Assembly: GCA_913773825.1 (NCBI GenBank)
Contig: CAJYHH010000394.1
Location: 1 to 7,182 of the forward strand
Length of the DNA stretch: 7,182 nt
Direction: 5' to 3'
DNA from: Candidatus Sericytochromatia bacterium
GTDB taxonomy: Bacteria; Cyanobacteriota; Sericytochromatia; UBA7694
The position numbers were made by a program, and so were the translations under genes. Positions 6,740 through 7,182 of this stretch are shown in pieces. How positions within the stretch are numbered: the first letter of the stretch is position 1; every line of letters begins with the position of its first letter. The notes beneath the pieces are model-generated. The model did no database searches. It saw only the letters and a list, made by a program, of their open reading frames with translations, and had not been told where the DNA came from.

Positions 6740-6944
6740 AGGCATCAAAAAGTTTGATGCGAAGCCAATCACCTAAAGTTAACTGGTTGTGACGAGCCCA
6801 GATTGTTAAGGCTTCTTTTTCTTCAGGGGTACATCTAAAGGTGACCTTAGCATCACGGCAGACTTTACCTGATGGCCCTTTGGGACGACCACGTTTGCTA
6901 AGGGGCACAGATTCAATTGTCGTTTCAGACTTTATTTCAGACAT
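6738..6944 (-). CDS. Small DNA-binding protein: AT-hook-like motif plus ribbon-helix-helix domain (68 aa)
   Basis: Probable DNA-binding protein, cytoplasmic, with no signal peptide or membrane segment. An N-terminal tail (1-17) leads to KRGRPKG (17-23), which matches the RGRP core of an AT-hook and would contact the minor groove of AT-rich DNA. Residues 32-39 (AKVTFRCT) fit the beta strand of a ribbon-helix-helix fold, 40-53 (PEEKEALTIWARHN) the first helix and 56-66 (TLGDWLRIKLF) the second, as in short CopG/Arc-like regulators and some plasmid mobilisation accessory proteins. The ATG at 6944 is supported by GGAG eight bases upstream. It lies upstream of the large operon in the same direction, 148 bases away with a weak terminator between, so it may regulate itself or the operon, though this is inference. 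Alternatives are an antitoxin without a visible toxin, or a mobile-element accessory protein. Confidence 0.75.
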   Translation of the reverse strand: MSEIKSETTIESVPLSKRGRPKGPSGKVCRDAKVTFRCTPEEKEALTIWARHNQLTLGDWLRIKLFDA

Positions 6945-7182
6945 CGATTAAGCTCCAGACCGGGTGATATTCAATCTGTAAAAACTCTAACGAATCAAGC
7001 TTAAATATGACTGCTTCTAAACTTTGATTCACTTAAGCAAATCGATGGAAATCTTATACAAACATAAGGTTGAGGCTGTGCAGGCAGTGATAGATACCAA
7101 CTAAGCAAAATTGGCCTAAACCTTTACGGAATAGACCAAGTCAAAGTTTTTTACTGACCACTTAATGAATCGAGTTAGCGTG
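6945..7182. other. Right-end intergenic DNA without a convincing gene
   Basis: AT-rich sequence in which I find no reading frame with both a ribosome site and recognisable protein features. It presumably holds the promoter of the 68-aa gene, but no well-spaced -35/-10 pair stands out. Short open stretches are present (for example 7045-7104 on the plus strand, 19 codons, with no Shine-Dalgarno sequence), and none can be supported. Confidence 0.5.
6992..7030. repeat. Short inverted repeat upstream of the AT-hook/RHH gene
   Basis: GAATCAA (6992-6998) and TTGATTC (7024-7030) are perfect reverse complements separated by 25 bases. A second pair, GCTTAA (6999-7004) and TTAAGC (7033-7038), interleaves with the first, so both hairpins cannot form together as a simple stem. 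They lie about 50-90 bases upstream of the 68-aa gene and could be binding half-sites for it, but 6-7-bp pairs in AT-rich DNA can arise by chance. Confidence 0.25.

Noticed and set aside
7045..7104. Plus-strand 19-codon ORF starting MEILYKHKVEAV
   Set aside because: No Shine-Dalgarno sequence, no homology that I recognise and no link to a neighbour; chance or a gene remnant cannot be excluded.
7165..7182. ATG near the right edge opening a plus-strand frame to the window end
   Set aside because: Only six codons are visible and there is no ribosome site upstream.

Overview
The window shows a Gram-negative-type bacterium of moderate base composition. Its core is a pair of very large, tandem, secreted proteins on the minus strand. 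Both resemble the uncharacterised DUF3352 group, which I associate with Cyanobacteriota and related lineages. Their repeated GspG-like modules recall proteins I have seen from non-photosynthetic relatives of cyanobacteria (Sericytochromatia, Vampirovibrionia, Blackallbacteria). That taxonomic hint is from memory and is weak.

Layout, left to right. Positions 2-403 (+) hold the last 133 codons of an MscS-type mechanosensitive channel. A short gap with an imperfect hairpin (415-454) separates it from the convergent large gene at 469-3534 (-, 1021 aa). Thirty-seven bases upstream of that gene lies its paralogue, 3572-6589 (-, 1005 aa), with no terminator visible between them, so the two look like one operon transcribed leftward, the 1005-aa gene first. 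Upstream, 6590-6737 holds a leader with an 11-bp perfect inverted repeat whose one arm covers the Shine-Dalgarno sequence of the first operon gene. Next comes a weak terminator and a 68-aa DNA-binding protein, 6738-6944 (-), that joins an AT-hook-like RGRPKG motif to a ribbon-helix-helix domain. The last 238 bases, 6945-7182, contain no convincing gene but do contain interleaved short inverted repeats.

The main discovery candidate is the architecture of the two large proteins. Each has a Sec signal peptide, then what looks like two successive copies of a DUF3352-like unit. The second copy is interrupted by two modules of about 105 residues that resemble the globular head of GspG-type (pseudo)pilins, and a third such module closes the protein. 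None of the modules carries the hydrophobic N-terminal helix that real pilins need for assembly. The three modules sit at matching positions in both paralogues, so the arrangement predates the gene duplication, yet one stretch appears homogenised within each gene.

How the genes cooperate is uncertain. The two large proteins are probably co-expressed and exported across the inner membrane, where they could act together. The small DNA-binding protein upstream could regulate the operon or itself, but nothing in the sequence proves this. The channel gene is probably unrelated.
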